Part shown: piece by piece, positions 1 to 6,184 of the stretch | Layout: every line of letters begins with the position of its first letter | How positions within the stretch are numbered: the first letter of the stretch is position 1 | Assembly (NCBI GenBank): GCA_965368515.1 | Contig: CBDUNF010000183.1 | Span: 1 to 6,931 of the forward strand | DNA: 6,931 nucleotides | DNA from: JAAETI01 sp965368515 | Lineage (GTDB): Bacteria > Actinomycetota > Acidimicrobiia > Spongiisociales > UBA5794 | Direction of reading: 5' to 3' | Translations under genes and position numbers: made by a program | Notes under the pieces: model-generated | Seen by the model: the letters and a program-made list of their open reading frames with translations, nothing else | Databases searched by the model: none | What the model was told of the DNA's origin: nothing

Positions 1-36
1 ACGCCGACCACAACCACGACGCCGACCACAACGACG
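1..36 (+). repeat. Tandem 18-bp repeat, two copies, encoding Thr-Pro-Thr-Thr-Thr-Thr
   Basis: Bases 1-18 and 19-36 are identical except at one position (C at 15, G at 33). Each copy encodes TPTTTT. The array may extend to the left of the window. It is an in-frame low-complexity coding repeat that builds the Thr/Pro linker, and such repeats often vary in copy number by slippage. Confidence 0.7.
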
Positions 37-393
37 ACCGCGATCCCAGAGACGACAACGACAACTCTTGCCCCGGACGTGATCGAACCGGATCCACCCA
101 CGCTCGACGTGGCTATGGCGGCTCTACCCGACGAGAAGCGTCCTCGCAGCGGCGCAGCTCCTGAGTCACACAGCGTGTCGGGAGCATTGTTCGAGGGTCT
201 CGATGTGGCTATCCCCCCACTCGTGGCCTCCGCCATCTTGTCGCCGCTGATGATTATCGAGGCGCTGCTGGGTGCCTTCGTCGAAACAGGTCGGGAGATG
301 GTGATCCCTACGGCGCTTCTGCTGACGGCCTCGATTTGGATGCTCTACGACATGAGCCGGGACCGCCGCAAAACCCAGGTCGAGCAAGCCTGA
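1..393 (+). CDS. C-terminal part of an unrecognised membrane protein with a Thr/Pro-rich linker (5' truncated by window)
   Basis: The frame is open from base 1 to the TGA at 391-393, giving 130 residues; the start lies outside the window. The first 22 residues are almost all Thr with a few Pro, followed by an acidic/Pro-rich stretch. This looks like an extracytoplasmic linker of the kind found in actinobacterial surface proteins. Two hydrophobic segments follow, at about residues 69-92 (with a Glu inside) and 100-118, and then a short basic tail (SRDRRK). That pattern fits a C-terminal membrane anchor or hairpin. I do not recognise the family. The stop codon overlaps the start of the histidine kinase gene as TGATG, so the two are probably translationally coupled and may work together, for example as sensor input and kinase. 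No catalytic motif is visible in this fragment. Coding status is supported by the open frame, the membrane-like composition and the coupling. Confidence 0.72.
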   Translation, partial: TPTTTTTPTTTTTAIPETTTTTLAPDVIEPDPPTLDVAMAALPDEKRPRSGAAPESHSVSGALFEGLDVAIPPLVASAILSPLMIIEALLGAFVETGREMVIPTALLLTASIWMLYDMSRDRRKTQVEQA

Positions 394-1745
394 TGGCATC
401 CAGGCTGCGTAACCCCGTCCGTATCGCGTTCTCGGCAACAGTGGTAGGTGCGCTGGTGCTCGGCATCGTCGCCGCTGCCGCGATCTTCTCCATCGCCAAA
501 GGAACCTCCGAAGTAGCGGCCGAAGGAACGCTCGGGATCCTCGGGGAAGCGACGCTCAGCGCAGCGGCAGCAACCCGCAACGCGACCGTGCAAAGTCACG
601 TGCTCGCTGAAGGTGGGGCTCTAGGGGTGACTTCCTCATCGGACTTGGCAACAAGTATCCAGCGTTCCGAGGAAGCGATCGCTGAGTTGATCCAGCGATC
701 GAATCAGTTGCGTGAGGAGTTGAGCGACCAGGCGGTCGAAGACCTCGTTACCGCCAGAACTGATGCGCTCGCCGCCGCCGCTACTGCAACGATCGCCACT
801 ATCGCCACAGGCGATCTCACGGCGTCGCTCGACCTTGTCAACGGGCAGCTCGACGCCTCGTACGGGTCGCTTGTGGAAACCCTCGCCGAAATACGCAACG
901 ATGCGTTCTCCGAGATGACGATTGCACGCGATGAGGCCGGCCGATTGGCTGACGCTGCCCGGTTCCTCGTTGTCCTGCTGGTCACGCTGGCCATTCTCCT
1001 TGCGTATCGCACCCGAATCCGACGAACGCAACATCAGAAGGAGCTCGAGTCGGAATTGGCGAAAGAGCAAGCTGTGAGCCAGACCAAGAGCGAGTTTATC
1101 GCCCACATCTCCCATCAGCTCCGCACCCCGCTGACGAGCATCTACGGGTCGGCACTGACCCTGAGCGATCCATCCACAGCCCCGGATGGAGCTCTGTCTC
1201 AGGAGCTGACGGCACTGATCACCGAGGAGTCAGCCGAGCTCGCCAGAATGGTGGAGGACCTGTTGGCCGTCGCGGCCGAGGACCAGGACCGTCTCCACAT
1301 CGAGCTCATCGAGACCGACCCCATCGCCGAGGTCGAGAGCATCCTCCAGCCCCTGGACCTCGTCGGATACAAGACGGATCGCTCCCTCCGCCCGGCAAGG
1401 GTCCTGGCCGATCCACGACATCTCCGGCAAGTGGTATCCAACCTCGTCTTCAACGCCCACCGGCATGGAGAAGCACCGATCACCATCACCGGCCGAGTTG
1501 GAACAGACGACTACACGATCGAAGTGACCGATGCGGGTCCGGGCATCGAACCAGAATTCGAGGCCAAGCTCTTCAACCGCTTCATCCACGAGGGCGACGC
1601 CCCGCTACTCACCGGAAGCGTCGGCTTGGGCCTTGCCGTTGCAGAGCTCCTTGTGACTCGAATGAACGGTTCGATCTCGTATGAGCGCCGGGCCGGCAGC
1701 ACCATCTTCTCCGTAAAGCTCCCGCTGGCAGCAGAAAACGGCTAG
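393..1745 (+). CDS. Membrane-bound sensor histidine kinase (HisKA + HATPase_c)
   Basis: A 450-residue sensor kinase that should autophosphorylate on His and pass the phosphate to a response regulator. The ATG at 393 is preferred over an in-frame ATG at 336 because it overlaps the upstream stop (TGATG) and removes a 19-residue hydrophilic leader. Order of parts: first membrane helix at about 10-34; an extracytoplasmic Ala/Glu-rich, probably helical sensor region at 35-189; second membrane helix at 190-207; a charged linker helix at 208-230; HisKA with the phospho-acceptor H241 in SHQLRTPL; and HATPase_c with an N box (N350, N354), a G1 box DAGPG at 380-384, FNRF at 394-397 and a G2 box GLGL at 411-414. 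All motifs needed for activity are present. The residue after the acceptor His is Gln rather than the usual Glu. No recognised sensor fold is obvious, so the ligand is unknown. No response regulator gene lies in the window; it may be upstream of the truncated gene or elsewhere. The gene after it, amtB, is separated by 219 bases and is probably transcribed on its own. Confidence 0.93.
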   Translation: MASRLRNPVRIAFSATVVGALVLGIVAAAAIFSIAKGTSEVAAEGTLGILGEATLSAAAATRNATVQSHVLAEGGALGVTSSSDLATSIQRSEEAIAELIQRSNQLREELSDQAVEDLVTARTDALAAAATATIATIATGDLTASLDLVNGQLDASYGSLVETLAEIRNDAFSEMTIARDEAGRLADAARFLVVLLVTLAILLAYRTRIRRTQHQKELESELAKEQAVSQTKSEFIAHISHQLRTPLTSIYGSALTLSDPSTAPDGALSQELTALITEESAELARMVEDLLAVAAEDQDRLHIELIETDPIAEVESILQPLDLVGYKTDRSLRPARVLADPRHLRQVVSNLVFNAHRHGEAPITITGRVGTDDYTIEVTDAGPGIEPEFEAKLFNRFIHEGDAPLLTGSVGLGLAVAELLVTRMNGSISYERRAGSTIFSVKLPLAAENG

Positions 1746-1806
1746 GACCTACGCACCCGGCTATTCCGCACCATCGTCTTGTTTGTGCCAGGTCTGGGCT
1801 CTTTTC

Positions 1807-1866
1807 GAAACGGACAAGTCACAGACGCATAACGGGCCGTTTACCGATCGGTAACCGAACGGAAAC
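1807..1866 (+). promoter_or_regulatory. Phased array of six GlnR-like half-sites upstream of amtB
   Basis: Six 5-mers ending in AC occur with exactly 6 bases between each: GAAAC (1807), GTCAC (1818), ATAAC (1829), TTTAC (1840), GTAAC (1851) and GAAAC (1862). The actinobacterial GlnR box is described as gTnAC-n6-GaAAC, repeated with the same spacing. The last pair (1851-1866) matches it perfectly, GTCAC matches the a-site, and the other sites match in part. GlnR is an OmpR-type nitrogen regulator that controls amtB in Streptomyces and mycobacteria, so the position upstream of amtB-glnK fits. A weak -10 candidate, TACCTT, lies at 1877-1882 just downstream. Alternative: a PhoP-type regulator, which also binds 11-bp direct repeats. 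No glnR gene is in the window, so the identity of the binding protein is inferred. Confidence 0.65.
1841..1854. promoter_or_regulatory. Perfect 14-bp palindrome within the amtB upstream region
   Basis: TTACCGATCGGTAA reads the same on both strands. It extends to 20 bp (1838-1857) with a single mismatched pair at 1840/1855. It lies inside the half-site array and includes part of the half-sites at 1840 and 1851. It could be an operator for a dimeric repressor such as a TetR-family protein, or a by-product of the opposing half-sites. It does not match the corynebacterial AmtR motif as I recall it. Confidence 0.4.
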
Positions 1867-1916
1867 ACACACTCCTTACCTTGCCGCCCACTGAAACCGC
1901 CCTGCGTGTGTGGGCA

Positions 1917-1952
1917 TTGCCTTCCCAGGCTCCGGCGGGTGATCCAAGGCAA
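1917..1952 (+). promoter_or_regulatory. Possible leader hairpin next to the amtB ribosome binding site
   Basis: TTGCCTT at 1917-1923 is the perfect reverse complement of AAGGCAA at 1946-1952, with a 22-base GC-rich loop between. The 3' arm ends at the A residues directly joined to the Shine-Dalgarno GGGAG (1953-1957). If transcription begins upstream, as the operator position suggests, the hairpin would sit in the 5' UTR and could limit ribosome access. I do not recognise it as a known riboswitch class. The stem is only 7 bp, so function is uncertain. Confidence 0.35.
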
Positions 1953-1964
1953 GGGAGATAACAA

Positions 1965-3293
1965 ATGAAACGGAGACTGCTGACTATCGGCACTGGGGCA
2001 AGCATGGTCACGCTGCTGGCCGCGACCCCCGCCATGGCGCAGGAGGCGGCGACCGCCGAATCGGTCCAAGCAACGTTGGACAATATCTGGATACTCGTTG
2101 CTGCGGTCTTGGTTATCTTCATGCAGGCTGGCTTTGCCCTTGTTGAAGCGGGGCTGACCAGGGCGAAGAGCGTTGCCAACATCATGATGAAGAACCTGAT
2201 GGACTTCTCGGCCGGGGTGCTGGCGTTTGCCTTCACCGGTTTCGCCATTGCGTTCGGATCGGGCAACGACTTCTTTGGCACAGAAGGCTGGTTCCTCAAC
2301 GCCAACCACTTTGCTGAGGGGTACTTCGGCACGTTGTCGCTGCCAACGTTCTTCATCTTTCAGGTGGCGTTTGCGGCAACCGCTGCAACCATCGTCTCTG
2401 GAGCCATGGCGGAGCGGACCAAGTTCAAGAGCTACTTCGTCTACAGCTTTGCATTGACAGCCATCATCTACCCGATCGTCGTTCATTGGCTGTGGGGAGG
2501 TGGCTGGCTCGCCAAGCTCGGCACCCCGATGATCGACTTCGCCGGATCGACGATCGTGCACAGTGTCGGCGGCTGGGCTGCTCTCATGGGCGCCATCATC
2601 CTCGGGCCTCGAATCGGCAAATACGACAAGAAGGGCAGGCCCCGGGCTATCCCCGGCCACTCGATCCCATTTGCGATCATCGGCGTATTCATCCTGTTCA
2701 TCGGGTGGTTCGGCTTCAACCCGGGCTCGGAGCTCGCTGCGGACTCCGCGGTTCCGGCGATCGCGTTGACCACCCTGCTGGCCGGTGCGGCCGGCGGCGT
2801 TTTCGCCACAGTCACCGTCTGGCGCAAAACCGGGGTACCCGATGTGGCGATGGCCGGCAATGGTGTACTGGCCGGGCTGGTTGGAATCACGGCGGGCACG
2901 GCCAATGTCTCCAATTGGGGTGCATTTGTCATCGGTGCCCTCGCCGGGGTGCTCGTTGTCTACTCGGTGTTCTTCATCGATCGGAAGGGCATCGACGATC
3001 CAGTAGGAGCCATATCCGTCCACGGTGTCTGCGGGGCATTCGGAACGCTGATGGTCGGGCTGCTCGCAACCGAGACCGGGCTGTTCTACGGCGGCGGAAT
3101 TGGGCAGTTGGTCACCCAATTCATCGGCGTCATCGCGGTGTTCATCTTCGTGACCGTGACCGCAGGTGGGCTGTTTTACGGGATCAAGGCCACGATCGGC
3201 CTTCGGGTCCCCGCCGAAGAGGAAATCGAAGGTCTCGACGTGGTCGAACACGGCGCACCGGGGTACGGTCCAGACATCGCGGCGTTGGCCTAG
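1965..3293 (+). CDS. amtB: Ammonium transporter, Amt/MEP/Rh family
   Basis: A 442-residue inner-membrane channel for ammonium uptake, working as a trimer. The ATG at 1965 has a good Shine-Dalgarno (GGGAG at 1953-1957, 7 bases away) and opens a signal peptide: basic MKRR, a hydrophobic core, and a likely cut after AMA at residue 25, as in the E. coli protein. About eleven hydrophobic segments follow. Family residues are visible: the FxxxF pair at 132-136 near the pore, the family signature region DFAGSTIVH at 191-199 with Asp191, and the twin pore histidines H199 and H353 (VHGVCG at 352-357). GFNPGS at 250-255 is a further conserved block. The cytoplasmic tail EEEIEGLDVVEHG (418-430) is the conserved C-terminal signature that contacts PII. 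The length is normal. glnK follows 27 bases downstream and should be cotranscribed. Expression is probably controlled by nitrogen status through the phased operator array upstream. Confidence 0.97.
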   Translation: MKRRLLTIGTGASMVTLLAATPAMAQEAATAESVQATLDNIWILVAAVLVIFMQAGFALVEAGLTRAKSVANIMMKNLMDFSAGVLAFAFTGFAIAFGSGNDFFGTEGWFLNANHFAEGYFGTLSLPTFFIFQVAFAATAATIVSGAMAERTKFKSYFVYSFALTAIIYPIVVHWLWGGGWLAKLGTPMIDFAGSTIVHSVGGWAALMGAIILGPRIGKYDKKGRPRAIPGHSIPFAIIGVFILFIGWFGFNPGSELAADSAVPAIALTTLLAGAAGGVFATVTVWRKTGVPDVAMAGNGVLAGLVGITAGTANVSNWGAFVIGALAGVLVVYSVFFIDRKGIDDPVGAISVHGVCGAFGTLMVGLLATETGLFYGGGIGQLVTQFIGVIAVFIFVTVTAGGLFYGIKATIGLRVPAEEEIEGLDVVEHGAPGYGPDIAALA

Positions 3294-3320
3294 GTCATCG
3301 GCTGAAAGGAGTCACGAATC

Positions 3321-3659
3321 ATGAAACTCATTACAGCGGTGATCAAGCCGCACAGGGTCGACGAAGTCAAGGACGCCCTGCGGGCCATCGGGGTCAAGGG
3401 CATCACCATCACCGAGGTCAAGGGCTTCGGACGCCAGGGCGGCCACACCGAGACATATCGCGGTGCCGAGTACACCATCGAGTTCACACCAAAGGTGAAA
3501 CTGGAAGTGATTGTTGATGCCGCCGATGCGACGACAGTAATCGAGCTCATCCAAACCACCGCCAGCACCGGACAGATCGGTGACGGGAAGATCTGGGTCA
3601 CTCCTGTGGAGGGGATCGTCCGTATCCGCACTGGGGAACAGGGCAAAGACGCGATCTAG
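3321..3659 (+). CDS. glnK: Nitrogen regulatory protein PII
   Basis: A 112-residue PII protein, the standard length for the family, forming a trimer that binds ATP/ADP and 2-oxoglutarate. The ATG at 3321 follows a strong Shine-Dalgarno (AAAGGAG, 3305-3311). The T-loop motif YRGAEYTIEF (46-55) carries Tyr51, the residue modified by GlnD: uridylylated in enterobacteria, adenylylated in the actinobacteria studied. Gly37 and Gln39 lie in the usual ligand-binding region before the T-loop. The C-terminal signature region TGQIGDGKIWVTPVE (83-97) contains Lys90 of the nucleotide pocket, and RIRTGE at 101-106 is also typical. Its position directly after amtB supports assignment as the GlnK type, which docks its T-loop in AmtB to stop uptake after ammonium upshift. 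The modifying enzyme GlnD is encoded tail to tail just downstream. Confidence 0.96.
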   Translation: MKLITAVIKPHRVDEVKDALRAIGVKGITITEVKGFGRQGGHTETYRGAEYTIEFTPKVKLEVIVDAADATTVIELIQTTASTGQIGDGKIWVTPVEGIVRIRTGEQGKDAI

Positions 3660-3690
3660 CCCACCCGGGCCTTACACGCCCCGTCATCGA

Positions 3691-3728
3691 CTCAGGGGTT
3701 GGGTGTCACATGACACTCAGCCCCTGAG
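3691..3728. terminator. Long stem-loop between convergent glnK and glnD, probable bidirectional terminator
   Basis: Bases 3691-3707 pair with 3712-3728 over 17 consecutive positions (15 Watson-Crick and two G-T wobbles at 3699/3720 and 3702/3717), with a four-base loop ACAT. The outer arms are CTCAGGGG and CCCCTGAG; the inner arms are GTGTC and GACAC. It starts 31 bases after the glnK stop. On the other strand its arm contains the glnD stop codon (3717-3719) and last codons. Neither side has a clear T tract, so it is of the U-poor hairpin type often seen in high-GC actinobacteria. It could also protect 3' ends. Confidence 0.68.
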
Positions 3729-6128
3729 TTCGTCCTCGAGCCTGCCGCGCAACGAAGCCAGCTCCGACTCGTCTCGCACCGGAACACCGCCGATACGGCG
3801 CACGAAGAAGACATCCCGGGCTTCGCCGCCCATTGTGTCGATGCGGGCGAGGTGGATGTCAAGACCATCGCCATGCAGCGCCTCGACAATCTCAGCCAGT
3901 AGACCGATGCGATCCGGCGCCCGCACCTCGACCACCGTGTAACGCCCGGAGAGCCTGGTCTGGATGTCTACTGATCCGGGCGGGGACTCCGAGCGGCGGT
4001 AGGCCGCGACCCTCTCCTTGATCGCGGGGCGGAGGTCCCGATCCCCAGCCAATGATCCCCTCAGGTCGGAAACAACCGCACCCCACCGGGATCCGGGGAC
4101 AACCTCACCGGAATGATCAGTCGCAACATGGAAGGTGTCGAGAGCGATCCCATCGGCACGCGTCCGCAACCGTGCATCGAGGATGCCGATACCGTTGGCG
4201 GTGAAGGCACGCGCGACGGCCAGCAGGAATCCCGACCGGTCCGCACCGGCGACAAGCACACGGCCCGGATCATCGGGATCGACAGAGACCTCGGCACCAC
4301 TGTCGAGGTGATCCGCAACGTCGACGTGCCACAGCACCTCCTGGGGAGTGGTCGCTTCCAGATAGTCGCTTGGCATGGCGGCGACATGCTCTTCGATCTC
4401 CCTACGATCGACCTGGGCGCCACCGGCCGCAACCACCGCATCGACGTTGGGTGTGGCCGGTGTTGCACCTCCGGTCTCGATCGCCGCACGCACCCTCAGG
4501 TACAGCCCGCGGATGAGGGTGGATCGCCATTCGTTCCACATGGTTGTGCCGGTTGCCTTCAAGTCGGCGATCGTCAACAGATACAGGATGTCGAGGGTGC
4601 GCCGGTCACCAACCAGGTCGGCGAGCTCATTGATCACCTCGAGATCAGCAATGTCTCTACGGGTGGCAGTCTCCGAAAGAACCAGGTGCAACCGCACCGC
4701 CTTGGCCACCACCGCGATGGTTGTGGCACCGAACCCGGTGCGCCGCAAGAAAGCGGCAGCGAGGTCGGCCCCTACCTCGGCGTGGTTGCCGCCGCGAGCC
4801 TTGCCGATGTCGTGGAGAAAGGCGCTGAGGAGTAGTTCCTCCGTCGACCCAATGTCATCGGCCACTGCGCCCGTCTCTCCCCCGTCGATCAGCTGCAGCA
4901 TCTCATCGACAGTCCGCCAAAGGTGGGCGCCGACAGGATGCTCGTGGAAAGGGGCCAACTGCGGAGCCGTTGCGACGCGAGTCCATTCGGGGAATTCGCG
5001 CTCCACCCAACCAAGGTCATCCAGTCTTCCGAAAACGGTTCTGCCGCGGGCACCGGCCGTCAGCAATGCGACAAAGTCCGACCGGTCGGTGACCGTCCAC
5101 GACTGCGACGCAGCACCGGAGATCGCGGTTTCCTCCTCAGTCGTGAACCAGGCACCGTCGCGGCGAGCCGCTGCCGCCACGGCCCTCGCCAGCGTGCTGT
5201 CGGGTTGACGCGATTCTGTCGGCGTGGCGAAGCGGCTCTTCACTGCGCCGAATATGCGCCGGCCCAGACCGATCATCGGATCTTGCTCGGCGTGGAGGTC
5301 GGGCCACCGCAGGTCGGCCAAGCCATCGCCGGTGTGCAGCGCCGAGGTATACGCGGTGGCCATCGACATCACATCGATGCCGAGCCACCTGGCCGCGGGT
5401 TCGCGGAGGTCAACGAGGAACCGATCCTGGGCACGTCCGGCGGCACCGTGCAACGCGTTGCGAATCCTCAATAGGCTGTTTCTGGCGCTTCTTTCGACCT
5501 CAGATGGTTCGTCGCTGGGCAGCCCGACGAGCTCCGCACGGCGCCGCTCCCACCAGAACCCGTGATGGGTCCGCAGCCCTCCCCTGCCGTTCTTGACGTC
5601 CGCCGTCATGGATGCGTAGGGAGCTTCGATCCGACGATGGCGCTCAGCGGCGACCAGAGGAGGAGCCAGGGGTCGCGTGCGGATGAGATCGATGATCGTC
5701 GCCTCGAGCTCTGCGTAGAGATCCTCGTCACCGACGACGAGCCGGGCAGACAGCAGCGAAGTCAGCGATTCGAAGTCTTCACCGGCGTGGTCTCGATTTT
5801 CGGCAATCGTCCGGACCGCATGCCCGACTTTGAGATCGGCGTCCCATAACGGGTAGAGAACCGATCGCACCAGAGGCTCCGGATCAGGGTGGCCGTGCAG
5901 GATCATCACATCGATGTCGGACCAGATGCACTGCTCTTCTCGGCCGTAGCCCCCGAGCGCCACGATCGCCGCTCCGGAGCCTAGGTCTTGGCCGAGATCT
6001 CGCAACGCCGTGTCCAGCGCCGCCGTCAATGCTGCGCAGACGTCTTGTCCGCCGTCACCGATTCGTTCGCCGGCAACCGCCGATCGAATCGCGAGGAAGG
6101 ACTGAAGCGTTGGAGGTACCGATGGCAT
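3717..6128 (-). CDS. glnD: Bifunctional PII uridylyl/adenylyltransferase and removing enzyme (GlnD)
   Basis: An 803-residue cytoplasmic glutamine sensor that adds a nucleotide to PII when glutamine is low and removes it when glutamine is high. Domains in order: nucleotidyltransferase with GGYGR at 59-63 and the metal-binding SDID (D71, D73); the linker block KNGRGGLR at 179-186; an HD hydrolase region with HEHPVGAH at 395-402 and LHDIGK at 438-443, the HD pair being H439-D440; the block KATGTTMWNEW at 524-534, typical of GlnD; and two C-terminal ACT domains, at about 622-690 (VLVAGADRSGFLLAVARAF) and 730-800 (VEVRAPDRIGLLAEI, then DVFFVRR). Catalytic residues of both activities look intact. 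Differences from the common form: the PGGLRD block reads RGGLRT, and GRGEL reads GREEQ. The start ATG has no Shine-Dalgarno, but TATCGT lies 7 bases upstream, which would suit a leaderless mRNA. A marR-type gene lies 56 bases upstream on the same strand. Adenylyl rather than uridylyl transfer is likely if this is an actinobacterium. Confidence 0.95.
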   Translation of the reverse strand: MPSVPPTLQSFLAIRSAVAGERIGDGGQDVCAALTAALDTALRDLGQDLGSGAAIVALGGYGREEQCIWSDIDVMILHGHPDPEPLVRSVLYPLWDADLKVGHAVRTIAENRDHAGEDFESLTSLLSARLVVGDEDLYAELEATIIDLIRTRPLAPPLVAAERHRRIEAPYASMTADVKNGRGGLRTHHGFWWERRRAELVGLPSDEPSEVERSARNSLLRIRNALHGAAGRAQDRFLVDLREPAARWLGIDVMSMATAYTSALHTGDGLADLRWPDLHAEQDPMIGLGRRIFGAVKSRFATPTESRQPDSTLARAVAAAARRDGAWFTTEEETAISGAASQSWTVTDRSDFVALLTAGARGRTVFGRLDDLGWVEREFPEWTRVATAPQLAPFHEHPVGAHLWRTVDEMLQLIDGGETGAVADDIGSTEELLLSAFLHDIGKARGGNHAEVGADLAAAFLRRTGFGATTIAVVAKAVRLHLVLSETATRRDIADLEVINELADLVGDRRTLDILYLLTIADLKATGTTMWNEWRSTLIRGLYLRVRAAIETGGATPATPNVDAVVAAGGAQVDRREIEEHVAAMPSDYLEATTPQEVLWHVDVADHLDSGAEVSVDPDDPGRVLVAGADRSGFLLAVARAFTANGIGILDARLRTRADGIALDTFHVATDHSGEVVPGSRWGAVVSDLRGSLAGDRDLRPAIKERVAAYRRSESPPGSVDIQTRLSGRYTVVEVRAPDRIGLLAEIVEALHGDGLDIHLARIDTMGGEARDVFFVRRIGGVPVRDESELASLRGRLEDELRG

Positions 6129-6135
6129 CGCGGAG

Positions 6136-6141
6136 ACGATA
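6136..6141 (-). promoter_or_regulatory. Possible -10 element for a leaderless glnD transcript
   Basis: Read on the minus strand, TATCGT fits the TAnnnT form of a -10 element and ends 7 bases before the glnD ATG, so transcription could begin at the A of the start codon. No clear -35 is seen and there is no Shine-Dalgarno before glnD. The motif is short, so chance occurrence is possible. Confidence 0.32.
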
Positions 6142-6184
6142 GTTGGGCGCCATCGTGCCTGTTTTCGTTGCCTACTCGGCCTAC

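Noticed and set aside
336..392. Upstream ATG for the histidine kinase, adding 19 residues
   Set aside because: It would place a hydrophilic Pro-rich leader before the first membrane helix and overlap the upstream gene by 58 bases; the ATG at 393 gives a TGATG coupling.
1746..1806. Terminator after the histidine kinase
   Set aside because: Only short inverted repeats with a long loop (GACCT 1746-1750 with AGGTC 1790-1794) were found, too weak to call.
1761..3251. A 496-codon open frame on the minus strand opposite amtB
   Set aside because: It is full of charged and low-complexity residues (Asp, Glu, Arg, Gly, His), matches no family I know, and mirrors the codon pattern of amtB, which is unmistakable on the plus strand. 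It is a high-GC shadow frame.
2486..3517. A 343-codon plus-strand open frame crossing amtB and glnK
   Set aside because: The product is Arg/Gly/His-rich with no domain pattern and overlaps two certain genes in another frame.
4113..5474. Several plus-strand open frames (4113-4835, 4375-5208, 4923-5474) opposite glnD
   Set aside because: All lie within glnD, which carries intact family motifs along its whole length; their products show only biased composition.
6170..6184. Direct repeat GCCTAC x2 between the MarR-family gene and glnD
   Set aside because: Six-base repeat with a three-base gap; no associated feature, likely chance.
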